DNA of 64,000 nt from Nemopilema nomurai (lineage: Eukaryota > Cnidaria > Scyphozoa > Rhizostomeae > Rhizostomatidae): the NCBI GenBank assembly GCA_003864495.1, contig ML133436.1:620001-684000 (forward strand), in the 5' to 3' direction. This document shows positions 38,701 to 50,800 of this stretch, one piece after another. The stretch's first letter is position 1. The number at the start of each line of letters is the position of its first letter. The position numbers and the translations under genes were made by a program. A model generated the notes under the pieces. That model was not told the origin of the DNA, ran no database searches, and saw only the letters and a program-made list of their open reading frames with translations.

Positions 38701-41700
38701 TGCATTTAAACCCACGACTTTTAATAATACTAAACATTACTGAACGATGTTCGCTTAATGTTCAGTCTTGTTCAGTAAAACGTCTGAATGCTTTTAAACT
38801 GAATGACTTTCAATTATACTGAACATTACTGAATGACGTTCGCTTAATGTTCAGTGTTGTTCAGTAAAACTGCTGAATGCATTTAAACCCACGACTTTTA
38901 ATAATACTAAACATTACTGAACGATGTTCGCTTAATGTTCAGTCTTGTTCAGTAAAACGTCTGAATGCTTTTAAACTGAATGACTTTCAATTATACTGAA
39001 CATTACTGAACGACGTTCGCTTAATGTTCCGTGTTGTTCAAAACTGCTGAATGCATTTAAACCCACGACTTACAATGATACTAAACATTAATGAACGGCG
39101 TTCGCTTAATGTTCAGTCTTGTTCAGTAAAACGCTGAATGCTTTTAAACTGAATGACTTTCAATTATACTGAACATTACTGAACGACGTTCGCTTAATGT
39201 TCAGTGTTGTTCAGTAAAACTGCTGAATGCATTTAAACCCACGACTTACAATGATACTAAACATTAATGAACGGCGTTCGCTTAATGTTCAGTCTTGTTC
39301 AGTAAAACGCTGAATGCTTTTAAACTGAATGACTTTCAATTATACTGAACATTACTGAACGACGTTCGCTTAATGTTCAGTATTGTTCAGTAAAACGTCT
39401 GAATGCATTTAAACCCACGACTTTTAATAATACTAAACATTACTGAACGATGTTCGCTTAATGTTTAGTGTTGTTCAGTAAAACGTCTGAATGCTTTTAA
39501 ACTGAATGACTTTCAATTATACTGAACATTACTGAACGACGTTCGCTTAATGTTCCGTGTTGTTCAGTAAAACGTCTGAATGCTTTTAAACTGAATGACT
39601 TTCAATGATACTAAACATTACTGAACGATGTTCGCTTAATGTTCAGTCTTGTTCAGTAAAACGTCTGAATGCTTTTAAACTGAATGACTTTCAATGATAC
39701 TAAACATTACTGAACGACGTTCGCTTAATGTTCAGTATTGTTCAGTAAAACGTCTGAATGCTTTTAAACTGAATGACTTTCAATTATACTAAGCATCAAT
39801 AAGCAGCATTCACCTAGTGTTCAGTATTGTTTCTGTGAAATGTGTTGTGCTTTTCAGCTTGAATCGAATGGTTTGATATTTCGAAGCATCACTGAATAGC
39901 CCTCGACAAACGTTGAGTACAGAAAACTACGAATCCTTGTCGATCTTATTGTTATGCCATAAAATTTCACCATGTTGCTTAAACATTTTTTCGCACAATA
40001 TTTGATGTGCCCTTTAAAGTGCAGGTTATTCGAAATTTAATGTATTTAGCTCAGCTGTCAGGTATCTATCTTTTCATTTATTTATTTATTTCATTTATCA
40101 TTTCTTTCTCCATAGATTTCAAAGGAAATAGATGTAACTAGAGCGGCAACAGCGTCTCTTGGAAAATTTCAACGAAGATTAGTAAGTAGCTGATAATTGT
40201 AAATGCGAATTTATAACTCAATGCCAAATTATCCACATTGTCATCGCATCAATCACTTAAAAATAGCATACAGATGCGTATAACTTTGTGAATCTGTGCA
40301 CTGTAAACTGTATGTTCTTTGGTGTTGTCTTTTTCTGATTTGAAACCTGTCTTTTCGAATACTAAAATCATCATCTTTGTTTGTTTGAATTGTAGCCCAA
40401 AGAAAAGGTAAAAGAAGGGAAGGGACTGAAGAGAAAGGTGATTTATTTGAGTTTGTTACATTAAAACAGTTTGCTACGAAGTTTGACTGATCATGGGAAT
40501 TGATGTCATGGGAATTGCCGTCATAGGAATTGCTGTCATGGGAATTGCCGTCATGTTAATTGCATTCATGGGAATTGACGTCATGGTATTGACGTCATAG
40601 GAATTGACGTCATAGGAGTTGACGTCATGGGAATTGACGTCCTAGAAATCACGTCATAGTAAACACTGTTATTGAAATTTACATCGGTGGGAATTGATGT
40701 CATAGGCATTTAAGGGTCAACATTATAGAAAGCGACATCATAGGAAGCCACTTCATTGGAACTGTCGTCATGGGAATCGATGTCATCGGAACTGTCGTTA
40801 TAATGAAAGTTTTCAGGAATTGATAAATAATTAACATCACTGATATCGAAGTTGAGAATTTTCCTGATATTTCGATAAAATTAAATGCTTCAAAAATAGA
40901 AATTACAGAGCTCTGCTAAAATTCTATCACTAGCTTAATATTTGCCCAACTCAATGGCAATATTTGTTTGGTCATCTCCAGTGGATGTTGTCAGGAATTT
41001 TGATATTGACGTAGTCAACGTGGATGCACAGTCCACTTTGGCAAATCGTTCTCCATTTACGAGAATACAAATCGCCTTGGGTATGATGATTACATTTTGT
41101 TCTTGATGCTTACATAGCCCGGGACGGTGAATGATTGATTTGGAAAATGATTCTTTAAAACGGACTTTATCTATCCTGTAGTTCAAGGAAGTATCAGGGA
41201 ATACATCTTCAGAAAAGGACAGAGCTCTCGATATCTGGAACAAATTGCACAATCCAGAACCCATGGATGCCAGCAAGGTATTGAACCTCTTTTTTCCTCT
41301 TTTAATCTCAACCTAGTTTAGGGAATCAAAGGTCAAAGTTCAGAGATCAAAAGGCAGGTGTCACGTTTACACACATTACGTTTGCGAAAGTTGATTGAAG
41401 AAAACTCCAGGTATCTTCTTAACATAGTATCCGTTTCATATTTGTGACATCCCTGTTTTTAAAACGATGTGATGGCGATATGATCGTGTGAGTGTCTCTT
41501 AATCAATTAGAATGGCATCCAGATTCATCCCATCAAACACAGTGGCTTTAGTATTGCTACTTCTTCATTTCTTCATGTTGATTTCGCCTCCTTTGTACTG
41601 ATATTTGTTTACTTTAGGCGGCGAATCGAATGACAGCCCAACAGGAAATGGGGTATGTATTTGTTTTAATTGTTGAACGTGCTTATAATATCTAGAGGTC

Positions 41701-42575
41701 TCCAAGAAACTGACTGACCATCTACTTCACACTATGTTAAGTGTATGACGGTGAAGGAAAAGCCAGGCTGGCATCTGTAATTCTCACCTGACGAATGGAG
41801 AGTGTCATCGGCTAAGAAGCGTCATGACCCAATTTCCAAAATTTTCAATTTTACAGTCGTAACATCAGATATAGAGAGGAATATTTTAGAGTTGATATCT
41901 TTTAAATCGATCAAGGCAGATGGCGTGAAAAATGTCACTGGTATTGGATTAAGCAAAGAGTTCAGTAAAATGTAGTGAATTATAAGCTTATTTATTATCA
42001 GTCTAGAATGTGTTGTTTGAAAATGTAACTTAACAAGATTGCTCTAATGTCAAAGCTTGTTTTACTTTTACTGGACTCTCTTGCCAGATCATGACCAATA
42101 TGGCATGCCTTTTAATATTTGAGAAATCTTGTGATAATTTTGGTAAAGCCTGTAAGTCATGTGTAAATTGATGATATCGAGGTTAAAATTTAATTTTAAA
42201 TAACATGAAATTTTAATTTTCCATAATATATGGTGCTAAACTAGCCAGTTTTTTGCTAATACCAAGTTTTAGTGTTTATTGTTTATTGCACTCAGAACAG
42301 GCTGATTCATTAATATTTATGTTTTCAATGATTTCGACTTTTTGGTATTTTTGTCTAGTCTTTTATTCTAAAAATGCCCAGCAGATTGTTCTTGAGATTC
42401 TGGTCTTTTCGCAAGCTAAGCGTTCATTGACTTTCTGTGTTTTAGGCTGGCTGCCCAAAGAAGCAGAGGTAAACGAGGCCCAGGAAGCAAAGTGAAGAAT
42501 CGAGTTTTTAAACGAAGTGGTCCAAAACCTGGAAGCGCCAACAAAAAGCATCATGGAAAAGGGCCAAAGAAGTGA
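29717..42575 (+). CDS. RRS1: RRS1-like ribosome biogenesis regulatory protein (344 aa, 14 coding exons)
   Basis: RRS1 is a nucleolar assembly factor that, with RPF2, brings the 5S RNP (5S rRNA, uL18, uL5) to pre-60S subunits. Exons: 29717-29889, 31193-31265, 33721-33759, 34109-34147, 34391-34441, 35871-35921, 36207-36285, 36418-36522, 37427-37482, 40116-40181, 40397-40438, 41182-41277, 41618-41652, 42446-42575. All borders are GT-AG and 1035 bases close at TGA. Family hallmarks in order: VHKEVEPIIDAGNLL, GLARDNAQLLFNEIW, LPVERYEDAIVAK, LPREKP, PPTKWELFAKKKG, MLWDEVAK, WLIEIPD, DPYVDQFEKL, VAKNELQRLRNIAK, ATASLGKFQRRLPKEK and a basic tail (RSRGKRGPGSK, PKPGSANKKHHGKGPKK). Human RRS1 is 365 aa and intronless. 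The start is the ATG at 29717 in AACATGGCG, which fits the family N-terminus better than an in-frame upstream ATG at 29594. Confidence 0.95.
29925..30009. repeat. Short perfect inverted repeat (17-base arms) in RRS1 intron 1
   Basis: CATAGTCAATAGAATAG at 29925-29941 is exactly reverse-complemented by CTATTCTATTGACTATG at 29993-30009, with a 51-base AT-rich spacer made of related words. This would form a hairpin and may be a tiny foldback element. Confidence 0.8.
31350..31412 (-). repeat. Possible tRNA-derived SINE remnant in RRS1 intron 2
   Basis: Read on the minus strand, 31374-31384 is GTTCGAGTCCC, a pol III B-box-like word. At 31394-31410, TTGAC, a 7-base loop ATACAAA, and GTCAA mimic an anticodon arm. 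The T-stem pairs poorly and I cannot find a convincing acceptor stem or D-arm, so this is not called as a tRNA gene. A SINE relic is the simplest reading. Confidence 0.35.
37790..39900 (+). repeat. Satellite-like tandem array of 88-89 base units inside RRS1 intron 9
   Basis: About 20 well-preserved units lie between about 37960 and 39840, with eroded units on both flanks. Starts of the shared GTTCGCTTAATGTTC word at 38042, 38131, 38218, 38395, 38483, 38572, 38661, 38749 and 38838, with a one-base variant at 38307, give spacings of 87-89. Each unit carries AACATTACTGAACGA(C/T)GTTCGC and TGTTCAGT. Two unit types differ in the middle: one has CTTTTAAACTGAATGACTTTC, the other CATTTAAACCCACGACTT. 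In the middle of the array the two types mostly alternate, implying a dimeric repeat of about 177 bases. The units have no coding capacity. Confidence 0.92.
40491..40800 (+). repeat. Short-period minisatellite with clustered TGACGTCA octamers in RRS1 intron 11
   Basis: Units of about 14-16 bases of the form GTCAT(G/A)GGAATTGAC repeat from about 40491 and decay toward 40800. Perfect palindromic TGACGTCA (the CRE octamer bound by CREB/ATF-type bZIP proteins) occurs at 40576, 40590, 40605 and 40620, and a one-mismatch copy at 40635. Whether it has any regulatory effect is unknown. Confidence 0.85.
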
Positions 42576-44705
42576 AATGATGTGAATTCAAAAAGCTCTT
42601 CAAGTAATGCAATGTACTTTTACACACCCCAGGTATCCCTTCACAGCAAGTGAAGAAGTGGGAGGATCTTTCTTGCAATTGAATCGTTGGCGACCATATA
42701 TGTGTCGCATTTTCAATCTCAGCTTTGAAAGGGCCTTCGGAACATGCAGACACGTTTTGTAAACATTTTTGTTTGCACATTTACACAAAAGCTCTTTGAT
42801 GTTTTTTTTTAATTTGGGACAGGCCTGTCTCTCAGCCATCTAATTTTGGAACATCGGACTTTGTTTGTTCCTGTCACGTTTTGGCACCGGTGTCTTTTCC
42901 CGTGTATTTGATCATAAAATCACTAACCACCCTGCAGTTTGATTTGGGTATCAGTATTTGCAATTGATTCTCTTTACTTTCATCTATGAAACCATTTCTG
43001 TACCCCAGATTTAATGTTTAAATTTTATATATTAGAACTGTTGTCATTGCATACTTCTTTTCGTTGGCTTACTTTTTATTTTACTGTTTAAAATGAGTTG
43101 CTAGGATACTGTGAAAAGCTGAAAATTTTTACGCTGTTTTTCTTTTGTGCTGGGAATGTGAGTGTGTGCTTGACGGTTCTCCTCGCGTAGCTAAAGGTAA
43201 TCCACCTGATATGGATCTTACTTCCGAACCATCATCAATGACAGCGTTTCAGGGAAGGCGCTAAGAGGATTAAAAAAACTTGAACATGCTATTCAACCAA
43301 AAAATGGAAGTTGAAAAAGTTTTGCATGGCTTCTAATGAGTTTGTGTTTTTAGTTTGTAATTAGTTAGTTAATGCATGTTGCCATAACAAAAACCAAGCG
43401 CTCTTCGTATATCAAACTTTCAACTGGATGCCTTTCGGCTATCAGAAGGTCCTTTCCTTTTGCTCAATTAAAAGTCTGATACTCTGTTAGTAGATGACTT
43501 GATGATACCTTGAATGATTATGTTTTCGAAGTGCTTTTGAATCCTTTTCAACGCTTCTTCTCAAAAGGAACATTATCCATCTCAAATTTGTTTGCTTTTT
43601 CGACGCATTTTAGAGATGAAGCCATATTTGAAAGCGTTGGAACCAACCACCAGCTTTTCTTCAAAGCAAAGTTTTACATTTCGTTTCCATTTTCATGACA
43701 AACTCCTGATGTCGGAAGGTTACGGTCTAAACATTGCTGTTTTGTTGTTGTTGTTGTTGTTGTTGCTGCTTCTGTTGCTGTTGTTGTTGTTCGTCTCAAG
43801 ATCCTTAATTTAACTGGTTATTAGTTGTACATACAAACATACCTTCTTTCTTGTAGTAGATTGGATCATTATGTATGATGTCGACATTGTCTATACCCCC
43901 AGGCTTATCAAACGACAAGTGCTCTAGTTACGCAAATTACGCTGTTTACTGCAATTTAAGATTTTGTTGAGTTTAGCAGCACATCTTGTCTTGCTTGTTT
44001 GCATCCAGGCTGGATTTATACTTCACATAAAGGTCGCGTAGACTTTAATTACAGGTCGAAAAACTGTTTGAGTATGCTTAGAATCCGCCTATTATGCGTC
44101 GTTGAAAGCCAAGTTTGTATTTTCCTCGATTCATGGACGAATACTGCTCCAGGCCATTACACGAGTTTGCTTTATACCTCGCGTTCAGTTCAATGTAAGT
44201 CGACTGAGAACAGGCGAGGAAGTGATGTTTGCTTGATGTTTGCTTGATGTTTGCTATTGTTCTCTGGATACACCCATTGTTTCAAGCTCATTGTCCATGT
44301 TTTAAGTATCAAAACATTTGTGCTGGCAGGTGACTCTTGAACCCCATCTTCAGTTGTATTTTGCAATCAACTCTAATTGGCAGGAGAAGTTCTTTCTGAC
44401 TTCCCTTGTCTACAGCTAGAAGAGCATATTGGTACTGTTTCTGTGATCTGATTCATCCACCCCCCTCCCCCCCCCCCAGACGATTGTTTCACCTTTCCCG
44501 TTTTTCTTCAGAAGACAAAGATTTCAAATGACCTCTTGTTGACTTTTGCTTAATGCGAAAGCGGTATAAGGGATACCTGGTTGAGGTATTCATGGTAACA
44601 GATAATGCGTTGCTTATTTACAGCAAAATCCAATTAAAATAACAATCCCTCCTTTTCTCTTCGCGCAAGCTGTAATCCTATGATTATTGGCATTTCATGC
44701 GCAGC
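42576..44705. other. Region downstream of RRS1: 3' UTR and intergenic, no gene seen
   Basis: This should begin with the RRS1 3' UTR. A Leu-coding trinucleotide repeat (TTG/CTG) lies at 43741-43791 and a C-run at about 44461-44479. Other open frames are short, lack splice-consistent partners and match nothing I recognise. Confidence 0.55.
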
Positions 44706-47700
44706 GCGGAATAATCATTTGATTGGTTGAAGCGCTACCATTTTGAATTTATGCAAATTGGCCTCGTGGTATTGCAATCAGCGTGGAAGCGGCAGCCGAA
44801 GATTTCCTCCCCGGCACACACGAGATGCACTCGGCCTAAAATCTGGTCACACATTAAATTCCGACACGAGGAAGGATTCTTACTTGACTTCAATGTTTGG
44901 ATTCTTCAAGTTATAGCGAACCGCATTGGGCAAGTTTCCTTTGAAAACTTTGAGAAGTTTATTTTGCTCGTGTAGATTGGCCTAGATTGGGGAAAATGAA
45001 AATTTTTTACTAGAAAAGGAGACTGTTCAAAAGCTAGCGTGCCAGTTTTTGAGCAAGTGCACTTGAAACGTAAAAAGTTGTCATATGCAAAACCTGCCCA
45101 TGTAGTTGACTTGAAAAGTAAACTATGATTCAAAGACTCCAAATGCAAAACGGTTGGACATCGGAGAAAAAAATTCCAAAAATTGCCTGGGTGTGTGACT
45201 CTCAGCTCTCTAATTAAATTTGATCCCTAGATTTGTCTGCGACGATGGCTTGCCCAAGACCGAACCCACCACTTTCGCTGTTTTTTCTTAGATTTCTAGT
45301 TCATTAGTGGGGCTACTGCTGTCCCACGCGCAAATAAAAGTTTCTTCTTCGTTAAGGAAGCCATTTTTGCAACAAAACTTGGTGTGACGAACGAGGGGCG
45401 TCAGAAAAACGCGAAAACCTAACCACGCTAATGAATATTGTCAAAGAGATATTTTATTGGTCTACTCGAGCAATTTCAACTGGTCCTAAAAATATAGTCA
45501 AATAAAACGTCTTTTTAATCTACACGGGCAAAGAAATTTGTCAAGAAAAAGTGTCAAGGGAACGTTGCTCGCGTAGAAGCGGCTTAAAGAGATGGACACA
45601 AACCAAATCGACCAGCTATTGGACAGGTTTTGTTTCTAAAGAAAATTATAACCGCAAAATGTAAAAATTAATATAAATGCTCTCTATGTCTCCCTCAAGG
45701 TTTTGTTTTGATTTTCATTCCCTTCTTCTAGAAACTTTACTAGGCAGTCTTTGGCGAAAGAAGAATTTTGAGTGATCATCCACAGACATGGAAAGTCTCT
45801 CTTGTCTCTGATTTGACAAACAGTGACTGGACATCTGTTTGAGACTTGAAAGCACTTGGCGAGAGAAAGACACAAATTTCATCAATCTGTTGGAGGAATA
45901 TTTTCCGGAGGAGTCTCAGCATTTACTACACGATCTTCAAGAGCAACAACTTCAACCAATGATGCAAGCTTGGCAAATGTTTTTCATATTTCGTCGTCAT
46001 CATTATAACAAAGCTAATTTGGCTATCAAATATCTTGTACTGAAAGGAGAAAAGATATTAACTGTTTTAGGTTCTCCAAAATCACCTTCAAATTATTTTT
46101 GACCATGGTGTGGAGAGCTTCCATTCACTTTTGAGAGCCACGACCAGCAGCAAGAAGGTATAACAAATAAGTGACACAAAAGATGTCCTCAGAAAGTCCA
46201 ATCACCACCCAGGTCAAGAAATTTCAGTCGAAGCCAGATCAAAGCACTAAGAAACAAAGAGGCCAAGTTCATGGTTAGGAAATTTCGCAACAAACGAGCC
46301 TAGCCAAAGACGATAGTAAAATTACCAAAAGCAAAAAGTCAACCCAAGAATGTGACGGGCTAGAAACCCTCGGGTTTTTGGTGAAATGTCAGTGCAAAAT
46401 AAAGCTTCTTGGTTTTCAAGTAATTGATAGTGAGCCAGATCCTAAAAGGTGATTCGCTTGAATCTCAATATCCTCAAATACATCGAAAACTATTTTGCAG
46501 CATTTGGACATTCGTATCATTTGAGTCGCATTTATATCATTGGTATTTGCACGATCTGTTTTTCTGTGTTGTAGGGTGCTATCAAGGAGTTTGTCAAAAC
46601 AGAAAATGATGCTATTTTCAACCCACGGTTGACAAATGAAATGAAAAAGGAAAAATGATATGACAGTGACGAGGATCTTTTTGGAGAAGTTAAAGTCGAT
46701 GAAGATGATGACGAAACCCTGGAGATGAGAATACGAGCCACGAATAATCAAGTCCTTTAATTCCAGTGAAAATCATTAAAAACATGTGTCCCTTCTCTTT
46801 TCGCCATGGTCGTAGCACCCGTATCGGTTTTGGATGGTAAGACATGTTAAATAGTATCTAGTTAAGTTTGAATAAAGAGAGACAAAAAAGTCTCTTAAAT
46901 TCAATTTCCATTTTCGGCATGGTCATAGCCACTACTCGTTTTTGGCTGATTACCTGTGTATATCGATGAAATATGACGAATTAACGTATAGCGCTCAGCG
47001 CAAGAAATAACCCTTGCAAACTAACCTCATACTTTTAGTTATACATTGTGTCGGCAAGTTCATCAAGTAGGAAACAAAGTAAGCTGTAAAATTAAAAAAG
47101 AACTCTGTTAAACGTTATCCAATGGCAGAAATCGAGTGTGATCCGGCTTTAGGCCACTGTAGATGTTTTCTCTGTCCCTTTGATAAGAAATAAATCCCTT
47201 TAGTTGAAGTAAAACGTAAGCATTCCCTCTCCAGGTCATCAGCTTGACCGCAGCATATGGCAAGTACCTTGGATCTAGACGATGAAATAAAAACCCTTTC
47301 GACAAAGTTGTAGGCTGCGTTTACACGAGAACTTTGGAAAGGTAATGTGCAGAACCGTTTCTTTCTATCCATTCACGCATGGCGAATTTCCTCCAGTCGA
47401 ATTTCTCTTGCCTCACTTCTAAGCGAGAACCGTTCTGGGTGTTCAAACGAGAACTATACAGTACAGTTCTATATGGTACCTTCCTAGATGGACCCGTTTG
47501 GGTATGGCTAGCAGTTCTGTTTGGAACAGTTCTACCAGTTTCCAGGTAAACGCAAGGCCTATCCGTACCTTTTTGGGTACTGTTCCAAATGGAACCGTTC
47601 CCGTGTAAACGCAACGTAGTTTGCTTTACTTTTCAGTGTTTCAGCCATATCAAAGCCGTGGATTCGCTTTAACCTGGTTCACTTCAACTGTCGATTTTTG

Positions 47701-47843
47701 CGGTGAGTGCATCCCCTGTATGCCGGGGAGGTTAAAGGCCCTTCCCCCCTCGGCCACAGCTTCCCAATTGATTTATATGGCACGAGGCTTATTTGCATAA
47801 ATTCAAAATGGTAGTGCTTCAGCCAATCAAAAGATTATTCCGC
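44706..47843. mobile_element. 3.1 kb segment bounded by inverted ~130-base repeats, decayed interior
   Basis: The left arm 44706-44833 and right arm 47704-47843 are diverged reverse complements. Shared words read inward are GCGGAATAATC, TTTGATTGG, CTACCATTTTGAATTTATG, CCTCGTG and, further in, CCTCCCCGGCA with GATGCACTC. The arms contain ATGCAAAT (octamer) and CCAAT-box words. The interior has coding-like but stop-broken fragments, for example KDTNFINLLEEYFPEES at about 45868-45918 and an acidic tail DEDLFGEVKVDEDDDETLE at about 46669-46725. This may be a dead DNA transposon with long terminal inverted repeats, or two copies of one short repeat in opposite orientation around old sequence. No transposase signature was recognised. 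Confidence 0.5.
47316..47618. mobile_element. MITE-like element with TGCGTTTACACG terminal inverted repeats
   Basis: The left end reads TGCGTTTACACGAGAAC and the right end GTTCCCGTGTAAACGCAA, which is its reverse complement with one mismatch. The ~300-base interior is full of AACCGTTC/GAACGGTT-type and GGTACC-type words in both orientations and has no coding frame. It lies inside the 3.1 kb inverted-repeat segment, close to its right arm. Confidence 0.75.
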
Positions 47844-50800
47844 TAATTTCATGAAACATCTATACCATGCGCAAAACCACCGTATTTTCATCACATACAC
47901 CAACACCTTTCCGTCTGAAGGTTTTTTCACAACATTCACCTCCAGCATAAAGAAGGTCCTTTCTGTACCAGCTGGCTCACTAGGTGACTCCCCGTTGTAC
48001 CAGGAATGCGCCGGAATTATCTCAATTCCATTTAGCGATGTATTATTTAGAAACAATTCACATTTGCACATTTCCATGGGCAAAGAAGTTGTTGTAAACC
48101 CTGTACTGCCTGCGCAGTTCGTGCTACGCAGCATCTTCATTGTTAATAAATAAACTAACACCTTTTAACATGCGTTTTTAGTACCATTAAAATGTTTCAT
48201 GGAGAAGAACGTCCTGTTTTCTGCGCTTAGCGATAACTTCCAGAACCTAGGTAAGGTTTCAAATAGAAGTTAAGAGAATTGACAGGAAAGCATCATTCTG
48301 CTCTGTATGTCATTTCAACATTCGAGTCCTCAAGCTTTATTGATTAGGCTGGTGTTAAGATCAAACTCGTTGTTCTTGTTACCATCTTTTATGAAACAAA
48401 TTCTTTTGCGGAGATGTAAAGCAAGATAAAGATTCCTTTTCGATCTCTTTTGCTTCGTTTAATTCTGATGTTGAAATAACATCAAGCTTTCGTGTCCTCT
48501 GTGACTAGGTCAAGCCTTATCTTTAGTGACAAAATGATGCAAAATTTTAATGAAAAACAAAGATTTCCTAGGCGCCGTTGCCAATCTTATTCATTGGGCG
48601 GCATTCGAGTCGATTTAGAGTGAACTGTGGATTCTTCAAGACCAATGCAACTCGGTTCTTTCTTTCGGTTGGACTTAAAAATTAAACAAAATGGCTACTG
48701 AAGACCAAGTCCTGCGTCTTTGACGCCATTTGCGTTGGCGGAACAATTGCCAATCCCAGAAAACGCAACATTTAATAAGCATGAATTGAAAATAGAGCTG
48801 CAATATCGCTTGAAACATCATCATCCTTGAAATTTAAGGTCACGGCAGAACAATAGTAAGGTCTTCTATGTTTACAACTTTTTCGTATTGGTGTAGACAC
48901 TTAGGACCAACATAGCTGCCACAAATAATATTTCCATTCATTGAATATTTCCATCCTGGACATACTTTAACCTTGTCTAATTTTCATCTATCTCCATCGT
49001 TTTCTCCTTTGCTGTTACATCACCATGTTCTCAACCGTTGTGCCAATTGTGCCGTGAAAAATTGCCCAATTCCCTCATTTGGCCTAAAATCATTGCTTCT
49101 ATTTTCAGGGACATATCTGCTTGAAGCTTCTCCTATCTCACTGCCACACAAACCACTTCTGCTTTGGAACACCTTCGTTTGCTCATGCCAATACTTACCC
49201 GGGTTGATGATATTTGTTTATCTAGATAAAATTTGCATATCAATACACAATTGATAACATGCTAGTTATTCCAGATTCTTTATCCAAATGGGCAATGGCT
49301 TTACACTATTTGAGACAAAAACAAAGCGAGATTAGCAATTTGTACTTGCGGTTCTCCCTATTTTTAGTAATAAAGCGGTCTTTCTCAAATATTATTCAAT
49401 TATACTTTGATATCATCCAATCGTATGGCTCAATATACTTAATAATGATATTGCTTATGAAGTATTGCTTATATTCGATATTATTCAATATAGTCAATAC
49501 TTGCAAACAGCACAGAATTTGTCATTATTTAAACCCCCGAACTGAAGCTGGATAGAACTGACTCCTAAAAGCTCCAATTTATTCTATTCGTTATCTTTTC
49601 ATAAGTATTTCTCAAGCATCATCCAAAAGATTCTCCTCAACTTGTGATTCATACCCATATTTATTTATTTATCCATTTGTTATTTATTTGTTTATGTAAT
49701 TTATAAAAGTAATTTGGTTTTGATACAAACATATGGCCTTAAGAGGTTTCAGTCTGAGTAAGTTTTTTTTCCTGTTGTATTGTATAAATGGAGAACTTGA
49801 ATGTATCTTTGCGGAGGGGAGATGTTTGCGTGTAGTTCCGATTACATGCCTTTTCAACACACGCAGTTGCAGATTGGATGACCCTACAGCCTAACTGAAT
49901 AAATGGCGAAAACCCGGCTTTACTGAGGTGTATTTGGTAGATTAAGAAAGGCAAGTGAGTGTTTTTTCCCGTTTAGAGGCTACTTGCAGCTGGCCTCATT
50001 TTTGTTGACGCATCTGGTCGAGGCTACCTGGCAGGTGCAAAATGACACCTTTAGATGGCAGCAAAAAAGCTATCTGTTGATCAGCTTACCCTACTCTTTA
50101 GATTAATACGTCGTTCTTTGGAAGGTTTTGGGACAGCAGCAAATGGGTGAAAACAGCCGATCTTATGCATTATTCATAGAGATGTTGGCAATTTTTCAAC
50201 GTCTTACTTTTGCGAGTTGTCCTGTGTCGAAGATTCCTGACGATTATTGCAGTTCAGCGAACTAATGCCTTAGATAACAACAGATTTGCTTTCGATAGAA
50301 GGTTATTTGTCTCTAGCAGGGGATTCTGTGAAAAGTCTGCCAGATGTAGCGTTGTAATCGTGCCAAAGTGCAGTACAACCAGATCAAATTGCAACCCTGA
50401 ATTAAAAACATTCCAAGCCATCCAACTCTGCATGGGTGTCTGACTTCACTCGCCTATTTTTCACACCATCCCCACGAAATGGCTATGAGTTGCGCCGAAG
50501 GGCAATTGCCTGTTGCAAATAGCGTACGAGATTTCCATGAAAACAATAGGATTTCAGGGATTTTATGATAAAGCAATAGGATTCTCACAAAACGTGTACG
50601 AGATTTTTTGGAGTGATTTGCCCCTCGAGTTACGCACTTTTGTTATTGATACAATTCAAGCAAAATGTTCGGCCATGTTTGGTGTTCAGGCCAACTAGAA
50701 ATTCAAAATTTCAGCTATTTGGTCACTCCCTGGATAATTACTAATCAATTTTTGGTTCCATTTTGAAATCGCGACCTACGAGCTAATACATTTAGGGTAG

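Noticed and set aside
37790..39900. CRISPR-like array
   Set aside because: The whole 88-89 base unit is repeated with no unique spacers, in an intron of an animal gene, so it is a tandem satellite-type array.
43592..43813. Leu-rich open frame that looks like a membrane segment
   Set aside because: It comes from a TTG/CTG trinucleotide repeat with no supporting exon structure.
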